DNA from: Girardinichthys multiradiatus
Lineage: Eukaryota; Chordata; Actinopteri; Cyprinodontiformes; Goodeidae
Assembly: GCF_021462225.1 (NCBI RefSeq)
Contig: NC_061797.1
Location: 22,095,093-22,159,092, forward strand
Reading direction: 5' to 3'
Length of the DNA: 64,000 bases
Part shown: positions 54,501 to 64,000 of the stretch, in pieces
Layout of the letters: every line of letters starts with the position of its first letter
Position numbering within the stretch: the stretch's first letter is position 1
Program-made: the position numbers and the translations under genes
Notes under the pieces: generated by a model
Databases searched by the model: none
Told to the model about the DNA's origin: nothing
Seen by the model: the letters and a program-made list of their open reading frames with translations, nothing else

Positions 54501-57500
54501 CAGACCTGGCAAAGAAAGACAACATTACACTTCATCAGGGGGAGGATGAGAGAGAAAAAATAAGGTGACCAAAAACAAATTTAATAACTTAAACCTTTAC
54601 TGACAGCCTAGTTTTCTTTACCAAAACAGACACCTTTCTCCAATATGTTTAATATTAGCTGTTTTTTTCCACTATGTTGTTTTACCACTATTGTAGCACT
54701 GGAGGCACTTGCCAAGAAACGAGATAACATGGCTGCAGCCACTGACCTAACTGGCTGTGGAGATCACTATACTGGTAGTGCTCAACATATTTGCTCTGGC
54801 TGAAGAAGTTCTTGTAAACGTGTCGGCCTCCGAACAGCCACACATCCGAGTCATCTGTGATGGTCCCGTGTGTCTGGTCGGTGCGGTCCAACGCTGCACA
54901 CTGAGCCTCGGCCTCCATTGGAGCCACCAAGAACGGCACGCCGAACAGCCGCAGCAGCTCCTGGATTTAAAAGTACACAGCAGGGTGACACTATAATTAC
55001 AACACTTAGTTTCTATTTCAATGGTCATCTGATACCTCAATGTCACCAATGCTATTTACCCATAACTTTCAGAGTGTGCTTTTAAGATTCCAGCTGTTTT
55101 TTACTCCAGGGAGCGTATTAATGTTTCTGTAGTCATGAGAGAAATCCCTTCGCTGTTAGTGGCTCATTATCAAATCAGCTGAACGGATTAATAAAGATCA
55201 GCCGATCTGACGGGCGTACACCAGTGATGATTTTATGATACAGAAAATACAGACAGGGTTTGATCATAAATACAGATATGAGTCTGCAGCTACGTAGACC
55301 AAGCAGGAGTAAAATCACACCAACGAATCCAAGTCAAGCTGTGGATTTTGCAGAAAGCAGCACAGTGATATATAACCCCCCTTCCTGATCGACTGATTGT
55401 AAACCATCAGATGTCTGCTCGGCATCAGAGAAAATACATACATGTTTTTTAACAAACGTGTGAAGTCAGATTGATTGAGGAATTTTTGCTCTTGTTTAGA
55501 TTAGATCTGATTAAACAGCTCGTTTGCTTTACCTGGCTTTCCAGGTACATCTGCCCCGTGACTGTGTTAGCCATTCGCTCCTGCTGCTGTTTCTGCTCCC
55601 TTAGGTTGCTCTGCTCCAGCTGCAGGGAGCTCTCCAGAGCCTCCAGCTCATCCTGGACCAAAGAAAAAAAAAAAGGTTACTACAAACATATGGCACTGCA
55701 CATGCTAATCTGCAGAACAGTTTCAGCTGGCTAGTTTAAATCCATTTCTTCTTTGACTTTAACTTTAAAGTTCTAATTGAAAGCAAGGTAACATTTAGAT
55801 ATAGCTACTTTTTCAGAGATGGGTTTGGGCTTTTTAGTTTTAAGGGATGATGTTGAAGTCATTTAAAAGAAAAAAGGTAAAATATTTAAATTTTAAATAA
55901 AAAGAGATTCAAATGTCCCACCTCCTTCTTGTCAACTGTGGACTACACTCCAGTGGTAAATATAATCTTAAGGGATTTATTAACAAATTAACGCTTCAAC
56001 TAACAGCAGGTTAGTTACAATTAGAAATATCTAATGTGATAGAAGAATCCTGTTTTCAAAACCCTCAATGTTCTAGGTTTACATGAGGTAAAGAAAAGCG
56101 TATCTATCTTCTAGTCTGATGGGGAGAAACAAACCATGTCGAGTTGTTCCCACTCATTATTTGCTGCTGTTGGTTTGGATTTTGTGTCCATCCCGTCCTT
56201 CACCTCTTCCTCCTGATTTTTACTGCCTGTTTTCTCCTCCTCCTTGTCTGAAACCAGAGCTGGATTATCAGGAACCTCTGTCCAACGTTCCTCTGACTCT
56301 TCTTCCTTTTTTGACTCATCTTTCTGGACCTCTTCTAAAATCTTTTTTCCTCCTGCTGGATCACCTGCATCCCCCTGTTTAAACTCTTCTTCAGAAACCT
56401 CAATGAAGCTCTCTGTGAAAAACAAACATTTTAAATTAAACTGACAAAACAAACAGCTGGGCCTAAAATTTATTCTAACTTTACCTTCTGAATCACTTCC
56501 CTCGCTGTTCTCTGTCTTCACGTCATCTCCGTTGGTTTCCCCCAGACTTTCAGTGAGTGTATCCCTCCTCTTATCTAAGAGTCCAGCCTCAGTCTCTGTG
56601 CTGGGCGGTCTCCCACATGGAAGTGAAGGAAGGCTGATGAATAACTCCTGATTGGATGCAGAAACGTGTGGCTTGGGCTCGGATTCTCTCGCCTCCAGCT
56701 CTTTTTGTATCTCTGCGTCCCTTACGCTGCCCTCCTCTGACTCCATCCCTGTTTTGGGACTTTGCTGAAGTCCCGCAGACCGAAAAGCTCTATTTCTCTG
56801 TCCTATCACTTCCTCCAACTCATCTTCAGAGCTACTGCCAAGCAAACTGTCCTCGATGTGTAAACCACTTTGGTGTGTGGCGTTTTGACTAAAGTCCGAC
56901 TTTTTCTCAGGTGAAGGCTGCGTCTCCTCCTCAGAGCTGCTGATCACCACTCGTCCCACAGGACGCTGGAGATTTGTCTGCAGTTTGAACGGTGAGCCAC
57001 TCGCCTCGCCCTCCTCCTCAGTTAATGCTTGTTGGATTGCAAGGAGTGTACGTGGAGATACTTTTCCATACTTCGTATCTAGATCAACCTTCTCTTCATC
57101 TGAGCTGTCACTCATAGCAGCCTGGATTGCCTTGAGTGTTCGAGGTGAGGGTGGAGATGTGTCCTGTCGAGATGGTTTTGACACAGATGGGTTGGAAGCT
57201 TCTGAGCAGGTAGCTGGTACTTCCTCTTTCGCTTCTTCTTGTTCTTCTTCAGTGATGGGTCGCCAAAGAGGCTCTGGTTTGTCAGTTTTCCTTTTTCTGC
57301 ATGTGGACTGGGAGCTCCCAGACCAGGGTGCAGACCCAGGTTGGCTCTCTGAGGTAGCTTCATTTTTTTTGGAGCCTATATGTGTAGAAAGTAAAGAGTT
57401 GATTTATACATGTATTCAAAGAGAGATAAGTACTATAATTACGTCTAACTAAATCTAAAGCTGGACAGGGAACCTCTAAAAATCGACAGCTTTACAGCCT

Positions 57501-60242
57501 CACCTTTTATGAGTATATAGTGCGAGTGGTCTTCTGAAACCAGCCGGTTTGACTCCACGCTGCGATACTGCTGATCTCCATCCTGCTGGCCGAGGTGAGG
57601 AGCGCTGCCAGCGCTGCGCTGGCTCATCTCCTTCTCAACTCCCTCCAGACGCTGGTTCAGCCGGTTCCTCTGCAGCAGGCCGGACAGCTGGTACTGAGAA
57701 AAGTCTCCCGAACGCTAGGAGAGGAGAGGGGTGGAAAAAAGGCAGTTAGAGCTGATAAGAGGAGTGCAGAGTGGAGCACGTGTGAGGCCTAAATGTACCT
57801 CAGGAGGTTTGTTAAACATGGTGCGACGTCTTTTGCAGAAGTCTTTCATCTCTTTGAGTATCTCGTGTTTCATCTCAGGAGGCAGGCTGGCAAAGTTCTC
57901 CGAGTTAATGTCCACGGAGTTGGGGTCCTCGTACAGTTCTTCCTGAAATAAAACGAGCAATCTGGATTTAAAAAGAGGTTAAGGCAAAAAAAGTATCGAC
58001 GGAAATGTTAGGAATTAAATATATTTTGGAGATGGCATACAAATTAGAAAGAAAATGCAGCCAATGTACATTTTGGAGTAATTTTTCATGGTACCTTCAG
58101 TAAAATCTAAAAAAAAAACAAAAAAAAAACAAGAAATTAAATCGAAAGGCTCTTTATTATCTAGTCTCTTACAAACACCCTTACATGGATTTAATCAATC
58201 CACTCTCTTAGCACTTAATCAATGCTAAGAAAGTGTTTATGTCGAATCATTGACAAAAGGTAACAATGTGAATAATTATTCTGTATTTTGTTTAAAAACT
58301 AAATATATAAGATGAGAAAACATTATGAATAAAACAATAATCAAATTATTTGGGCGACTAGTTTATAAATATTTTGATAAAAAGTAATTTTTTTAATGGA
58401 TTACACAACCGTGTAAGTATTGTTTTATCTCTTTCAGAACCTTTATAAACATGCCGTTGCTGCTCAAATTAGCAACTTATTTTCAAAAACTATAAACCTT
58501 GATGTGTTTATGGTTATTTTATTAAGCTTAATTAATTTCCAAGTGTTATGATTCTCTTATTTACATCTTGGTATCCCAAATCTTTCTGAAACAAAACCAT
58601 AAATAAATAATGAACAAAATTATTATTTTCTCCTCTCCACCTCTCGATTTATGCATGATTTGCAATTATTGCTCCCGTTAACTTTGTCCTCCATCTACGT
58701 TTATTTCTATTCCATAGAAAGTACTCCTGGCTCAATGCTTCTGGGTTTATTGCTGCCATTGCCTCTCTGTACTGACTGATTTTAATTCCCATAAAAGGTA
58801 TTTCTTTACAAGTGCTTCTTTATATTTTATATCAGTACTTAGCCAGTAACAATAGATCTTAGATATATGTGTTTTTAGCAATTGCCATTTTATATCAGCT
58901 TTATTTGACAGTATTGTGATGTAATTAGAATGAAAATAGACTGTTGGGTTTAACTATATGATTGTATTTGGACTGAAATGAATTGGATCCATTTGAAATA
59001 AGCTGAACTTTTTTGCCCTGCAAAGTGCCTTGGGATGATATTTGTTGTCATGTGTCGTTTTAGAAATGAACTGAATGAAATTGAAATGATTTTATTCAAA
59101 AAGCTTAACATATTTATTTTCACCTGGTACGTTTGGAAGCTGTCTACTATTTCCTCTCTCTCTTCCCCCTCCTCATCCTCTTCTGAGCTGCAAGAAGACA
59201 ACAAAACAAACGGATCTTTGTTGAAGGTAAAAAATACACATTCCTATCTGACCCAAAGTACACATTTATGATCCTTACATAACAATGCACTATGTGTTGG
59301 TCAATAACATGAAATCCCAACGGAATACTTACACAAAATGTGAAAAATTTCAAGATGTAATGAATACTGTAACTAGTTAGCAGTAACACCTCCTGGATCT
59401 GACCTGCTTCTTTCCTTCTCCTCTGCAGGTGGAAGGGCGGGCAGGACATATATGTCGTCCACTTCATTTCTCCTCACGTTGGAGAGGCTGGGTAGAGGGT
59501 CCTTACTGTGGCAAGATAGAGATGTGGAGTATTTCAGAGAAATTATGTTAAGACCCAAACAATATAGCACATACTTGCAGTATGTACAGAGTGAAAACTG
59601 TTCATTCTCACCACCTCTCCATCACACTCCTCACTGATGCTCACCTATGGTGTCCAATGGCAGCTTTGATAGCTTGTCTCTTCAGGAATGTCTTCAAAAG
59701 TTTCTCATTGGTCTGTTTGGACTGACTGGTCAGCTCCTCTTTCCTCTGCCTCCTCAGAGCCTGCAATAGAAGAGGCCGTGTTTGTACACTGAGAGTATAG
59801 TCGGGTTATTATTACACCCTTACTAGCAATCATCTGTATAGGTCTCACCAGGGTCCGCTTCTTCAGCATAGGAGCATCTCCATCAAACACAAACACTGGC
59901 CTAATGCGGAAGAAGAGCAGCTTACAGACGCGGTTGAACAGAGTGAGGAGGTGGGCGTTTTGGACGCTGTTGCCTTCACGGTCCCTCACCCCCTTCACTG
60001 CCTGGTTCAGCCATATACTGATATCTGAGGGGGGCTGGTTAAGGTTGTTGTAAGGACTCAATGTCAGTGGGAATCAATTTCTGCATTTCATGGATGAAGA
60101 AGGAGCATCGTAACAGCCAGAAACAATAAACAGGTCAAACCAATGTTAGGATACCAACAGCGAGAATCTTTCCTTCCAGTGTCTCAGGGTTGATGGGTTT
60201 CCCTGTGCTCTCCAGGAGTCTCCAAAGTCCATGCACTCCCAT
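51537..60242 (-). CDS. ercc5: DNA excision repair endonuclease XPG, complete, 15 coding exons
   Basis: XPG is the FEN1-family nuclease that makes the 3' incision in nucleotide-excision repair and stabilises TFIIH. Minus-strand exons: 60242-60155, 60024-59849, 59760-59645, 59505-59404, 59187-59124, 57942-57799, 57714-57504, 57375-56485, 56412-56135, 55652-55533, 54960-54747, 54505-54361, 54253-54053, 53144-53060, 52034-51537; 1110 residues, phases consistent. The N nuclease region has D30 (KILAVD) and D77 (VFDGDAP); the I region has E746/E748 (PMEAEAQC) and D766-D769 (TDDSD). The long acidic spacer (exons 8-9) carries two SPRTL.AIQ.A repeats of the ubiquitin-binding type. The C-terminus has a PCNA-binding QLRIDSFF box (947-954) and a basic tail ([10 protein letters not shown]). 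Intron 13 is AT-AC. Start [11 protein letters not shown] is exact to family. Divergent from blzf1. Confidence 0.97.
52410..52540. repeat. Dispersed repeat fragment in ercc5 intron 14
   Basis: The stretch GAACCCTGGTCCTCAGGGCC ... CTGCTCCAGCACACCTGATT ... CAAATGATTGCATGATC is a sequence I recall as abundant in teleost genomes, part of a short non-autonomous element. Boundaries and class are uncertain. Confidence 0.5.
53354..53713 (-). mobile_element. tRNA-derived SINE (mermaid-like), copy 4
   Basis: The best-preserved copy. Read on the minus strand, the A box TGGCGCAGTTGGTAG is at 53702-53688 and the B box GGTTCGATTCC at 53658-53648. The tail (TGAC)n is at the left end. Perfect 10-bp target duplication ATAATTATGT at 53344-53353 and 53714-53723. 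It sits in the AT-AC intron of ercc5. Confidence 0.93.
53766..53960 (+). mobile_element. Second tRNA-derived SINE family
   Basis: Plus orientation. The A-box-like GTAGCAGTAGAGC lies near 53785-53797 and the B box GGTTCTAGTCC at 53844-53854, followed by a body with GCATGTCCTCCTCCTCTCCC and a 3' end TGAATAAAGGCC. The layout and words match a common teleost SINE distinct from the mermaid-like copies. No clear target duplication was seen. It lies about 50 bp from copy 4. Confidence 0.78.
58690..59085 (+). mobile_element. L2-like LINE 3' UTR fragment in ercc5 intron 5
   Basis: CATAGAAAGTACTCCTGGCT and TCAATGCTTCTG match the 3' UTR of the LINE at 18810-18835, and the end (GTGCCTTGGGATGA ... GAACTGAATGAAATTGAA, near 59025-59085) matches its terminus with changes. 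It is inserted antisense to ercc5 in the intron between exons 5 and 6. Confidence 0.72.
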
Positions 60243-61091
60243 GATAACAACTCAAAACGCACACCCAATACAAGACTAGTCCAGTGTGTTTACTTACCAG
60301 GACTTCTGCAAATAAAACAGTGGAATAAGACAAAGAAATTGTACCAAGGTGCTTTTTTTGTAGCATTACTTAACTCCGTACTGCAACCCAAACAAGGCTC
60401 GAAGGTTCCGTCGCGATTCAGCAACGCAGGGGTGTGGATGCCCTCATATTCTTCAGGCGAGCTGCAACTGCGCCGCCTTTTTTTCTAAAAATAAGGACAT
60501 TTGAGATTAGGTTCTACAATGTGTTTTCATGTTAGAATTTCTAGTTTTCGGATTTCATGGAGGAAAACGACAGTTTACCCAGTTTTGAGGAGTTAAAAAC
60601 AATGTTTCGATTTGCCTGAAAGTCTAAGCTCGGGGAAAAACAACCGGAAGTGCTCCTGTGCGTCAAAGGCCAACCGCGTCCGGGTGGCAAAACAAACCGC
60701 CTGCTAAGCATAATAACAGAGGAGGAGGTCGGGTTCATTCTTAACAGGTATGTTGGCCAGTATTTCGGCTTTTAGTCTCCAGACTTTACTCACAGTAAAT
60801 AGATTATTATTATTTTTAATACATCCTCTTAGTAAGGAGCGCTAGCCAAAGCAGCTATTGCTAATAAAGTTCTTACTTCTTTTTGCTAACACCTAGCTCA
60901 ACAGCTAACTGCCGTTATTATGTAACCTTATCAGCACTCAGCTGATAAAAGGTGAACTCTGAGCGACGTATTTCTTTCATAAACAAATATTCTCGCCATT
61001 GTTGTCGAATAACTGCTTTCTTTCCTGTTCATTACAACAGTGCAAAGAATCACTGGGTTATAACTAAAGTTCCGTCTCCTCCACTGCCACC
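60243..61091. promoter_or_regulatory. Shared head-to-head promoter region of ercc5 and blzf1
   Basis: The two start codons, 60242 (minus) and 61092 (plus), are 850 bp apart. A likely noncoding first exon of blzf1 ends at 60746, before donor GTATGT, and would be spliced to the acceptor ACAACAG at 61034-61040. The region around 60620-60680 is relatively CpG-rich. A 20-codon open frame at 60557-60619 (MEENDSLPSF...) lies in this putative 5' exon and could be an upstream ORF. Confidence 0.55.
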
Positions 61092-64000
61092 ATGGCTGCT
61101 GCAGCTGTTGTAAGAGGTAGGAAGTGTGTTGCTTTGTCCTTCTTGTGTAAAATATTCACTTTTGTAGCAAAACCGTAACTGCCGTCAATACAGCTAATGT
61201 TCTTTACCAAGGAGGCCCCATTTCTCCAATTATTTAAAGCTGTAAACAGTTTCCTGAATACTATGTCTATATCGACCAATTTATGTTTGTTTCATGTTTA
61301 AAAGTAATGAAGGACCCTTGTGTTGGCTTGATGGGGATAAAAACACACTGTCTACGCTAATCTGCCCTGGTCATTGTTTGGTTGGGCAGTTCAAAGTATC
61401 CTCATTTGGTGCAGTAGGAGACAAATCGGGGTAAAAACTCCAACCAACATGACTACCTAATCTCTGTGTCTGCTTTGAATGTGAAAATTGTAGGGAAGAA
61501 TAGATGCAGTCTCATGGTTTCCTGCCCAGACAGGTCTAACAATTGCTCTATATACTGTATATATTGTGGAGTTGAATACATCAACATGACATAGTATTTT
61601 TAATCAATTTATAGTTGCTGTTGGGCTGCAGCATGCATGTTAAAACTGATCCCAAAACAGATCTGTCTGGAGAAGAAAACAAGAACATATAGTTATAGTA
61701 AAGCATAGTAATTCAAAAACCTTAAAGATTCTTAACAGATACTGGAACCCAACTAATGCAGGAAAGGGACTAAGACAGTACTTGTTACACAAAGCAATGG
61801 ACAGAACAATAATCATACTTAATTTTTGGATGGAAGTGTTTATACATAAATGATTGAGAGAAGTCGACATGTTCTTACTTTTCTGTCTTTATTCTTCTAG
61901 GTTCGGCTATTGTGCCTATTCGAGGAGCCGGCGATGGCATGGAAACTGAAAAACCACCAGCCATACTGGAGGTCATCACCGACGCCCCGCCACCAGTTTT
62001 ACCTGAAGTTCCTCTCCTCAAAGTAGGTAGCCCAAAGCACAGCCTGAAATCTCCACACGTCACATCCCCTGCAGCCCCACGGCCACTCGGGGTACTTCAC
62101 CTGGGCAAAGTGAATAGAGAGGCATGTACAGAACTGGAAGCTGTGAGGATCATTGTGCCCCGAGCTGCTATCACTCGGAGCGGCCGAGCGGGACACACAG
62201 AGGGAAAAGGCGAGGCGGGGCGGCAGGCTGAGGAACAGGGCTCTCCTCCGCTGGTGGAGGACTGGAGAGGACAGCTAGAGAAGCTGCAGAACTCTGAACG
62301 CCGGCTCCTGCAGGACAAAGAAGGCCTTTCCAATCAGCTCCGTGTGCAGACAGAGGTGTGATACAGATAAAATGAGTGCCAGACAGATTTTGCTGTTAAA
62401 TGTGTAAAAATATGTAGACACTAATTATGAAATGTTATTGTCATCTGTAACATTAGGTAACACCACATGTATTCTTTTAGACTATGCAGTATATTTAAAG
62501 AAGTTCTTTTGTTTTTGGAAAGTAGCTTAAGTATGTGTTTTTCTTTTATGTATATTTTCAGCATAAAAGTACTTTAGATCTAATTGCATTACTTTTTAAA
62601 ATTCTGTCCCAGGTGAACCGCGAACTAAAGAAACTGTTGGTAGCATCATTGGGTGACGACCTCGAGTACCAGTGTGGGCGTCTTGCACGGGAGAAAAACC
62701 AGCTCATTCTGGAGAATGAGGCTTTAGGTCGAAGTCTTGCACACACCGCCGAGCAGCTGGAACGTATGAGCATCCAGTGTGACGTCTGGAGGAGCAAGTT
62801 CCTGGCCAGCAGGTGGGGAATGCTCCACTTTTGCGTTATTTTTAATTGGCTGAAAAGTTTAAAAGACAGTCGTCCAATCTTAGTTTGAAAGGCAGCTTCT
62901 GTCAGAGACATTCTCAAGCAAGAGAAGGACAAATTCAATAGAACATTGCATTTATTTAAATGAATGTTGCTGCTTCAGGGTCATGGCAGAGGAACTGACA
63001 AATGCCAGAGCAGCTCTGCAGAGGCAGATCAGAGAGGCCCAAGGAGCGATTCAAGACCTGCTTTTGGAGAGAGAGGAGTTCTCGAGGGACATGGTGCTGA
63101 GTCACAGGTAACACAACCACTGAATAATTACTTACTTCTTTCAAATACCCAATCTGAGTCTAAGAACCAATCAGATTCTGTTAAAGTGGGTCAGTACTAA
63201 ATATTGACCCGTGTTGTGTTCAACTAAACGGCCAACAAACAAAGAAAAAAAAAAGGCTGCCCTTACTGTGCTAATACTGGTTTTCTCCATATATAAAGCA
63301 TTAGTGTTTCTGAACATACATTTTTTCATGTTTAACACGTTGGTCAGTGCTCACCATTTTTAAATGAAGTTAGCTTGACTTATAAAAACTAGTGACTACT
63401 TTTCTGTAAAAGTTTCTTTACCTGGTGGTGTACCCCAAGGTTCTATATCCGGTCCCTTGTTATCTTCATTCTGTATACTTCTCTTAGCTGGTGTAATTCA
63501 GGCTTTTAATGGCAGCTTTCACTGTTTTTAACCTGATGGCATTTATGTGAACATCTCCTTTATTTAAAGCACACCAGTTTAGCTTTCCACTTTCATCCAC
63601 CACTCCACTTTGATAAATCACTGGGAGGCCGATAACTCCAAGCCATTTCCTCTTATGTGCTCCACACATCCACTGTTCATTACCGATATATTTTCACAGA
63701 ATGCTGATTAGTCCGCGCAAATAGGGAGGTTAAGATTAATATTGAGGGTTTTTGTACAAGTGAGGTTTGAAATAATTGTGGAGTTATTGTGTTGACCTTG
63801 CTTCCTCTTTGTGATACCAGATCCCTGGAGCAGCTCCTGGTGTCTTTGCAGTGGGGCAGACAGCAGACATACTATCCCAGTGCACAGCCTCTCAGCATTG
63901 GAGAGCTAGCTGCAGCCAATCACAAGCTATCAGATGCCATTAACTCCCATCTGTTGGGAAAAAGCAACTCTAGGGGCAACACAGTAAAGAGCAGTAGTGC
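61092..64000 (+). CDS. blzf1: Golgin-45 / basic leucine zipper nuclear factor 1, 5' two thirds
   Basis: Golgin-45 is a Golgi matrix protein that binds GRASP55 and Rab2 and keeps cisternae stacked. Plus-strand exons: 61092-61116, 61901-62355, 62613-62812, 62979-63107, 63821-64000 (cut by the window end); 329 codons of about 400. The ATG lies in an ideal context (GCCACCATGG). Recognised landmarks are PIRGAGDGMETE near the N-terminus, a conserved RIIVPRAAITR block, then the long coiled coil: NSERRLLQDKEGLSNQLRVQ, VNRELKKLLVAS, AREKNQLILENEALGR, ERMSIQCDVWRSKFLASR, LLVSLQWGRQQTYYPS and NSHLLG. The C-terminal segment, including the GRASP-binding tail, lies outside. The N-terminal MAAAAVVRG differs from mammals. 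No frame damage seen. Confidence 0.95.

Noticed and set aside
60557..60619. Possible extra small gene (MEENDSLPSF...)
   Set aside because: Only 20 codons, no splice site keeps the frame open, best regarded as a possible upstream ORF in the blzf1 5' exon.

Overview
This window is a piece of a ray-finned (teleost, probably percomorph) fish genome. The evidence is spliced genes with short GT-AG exons and vertebrate-level protein similarity, low gene density, and fish-type mobile elements: mermaid-like tRNA SINEs, L2/Maui-like LINE 3' ends, Tc1 elements and a Harbinger-like MITE. No species name can be given from sequence alone. All protein identifications come from reading translated exons against families I know; no database search was run.

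Layout. 1-8465 (minus strand) is the first coding exon and the start of a very large first intron of rasa3, which runs off the left edge. 8466-21387 is about 13 kb of intergenic DNA between the divergent genes rasa3 and tpp2. It is dominated by repeats: a strand-asymmetric C-rich block at 11.2-13.1 kb, a SINE, an internally deleted Tc1 element and a 1.7 kb LINE 3' end. 21388-35070 (plus) is a complete tpp2 gene (tripeptidyl peptidase II), readable as 29 coding exons for 1279 residues with the subtilisin triad intact. 38694-43657 (minus) holds two METTL21C-type lysine methyltransferase domains whose exon phases join into one 577-residue tandem-domain protein, an unusual arrangement. 47047-50759 (minus) is a third, single-domain METTL21 gene (mettl21e-like, 251 residues). 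51537-60242 (minus) is a complete ercc5/XPG gene of 15 coding exons (1110 residues), including a U12-type AT-AC intron. 61092-64000 (plus) is the first two thirds of blzf1 (golgin-45), running off the right edge.

How it fits together. rasa3, tpp2, METTL21C and ercc5 are neighbours on the long arm of human chromosome 13, so most of the block is conserved vertebrate synteny, while blzf1 head-to-head with ercc5 is not the human arrangement. The genes do not form one pathway: tpp2 is cytosolic protein turnover, the METTL21 proteins are muscle-associated lysine methyltransferases, ercc5 is nucleotide-excision repair, blzf1 is Golgi structure and rasa3 is Ras/Rap signalling.

The observations most worth a second look are the fused tandem METTL21C gene with a homogenised last exon, the SINE whose tail abuts a mettl21e splice acceptor, a candidate MEF2/E-box muscle promoter, the AT-AC intron of ercc5 carrying two SINEs, and several perfect inverted repeats, the longest with 22-bp arms.
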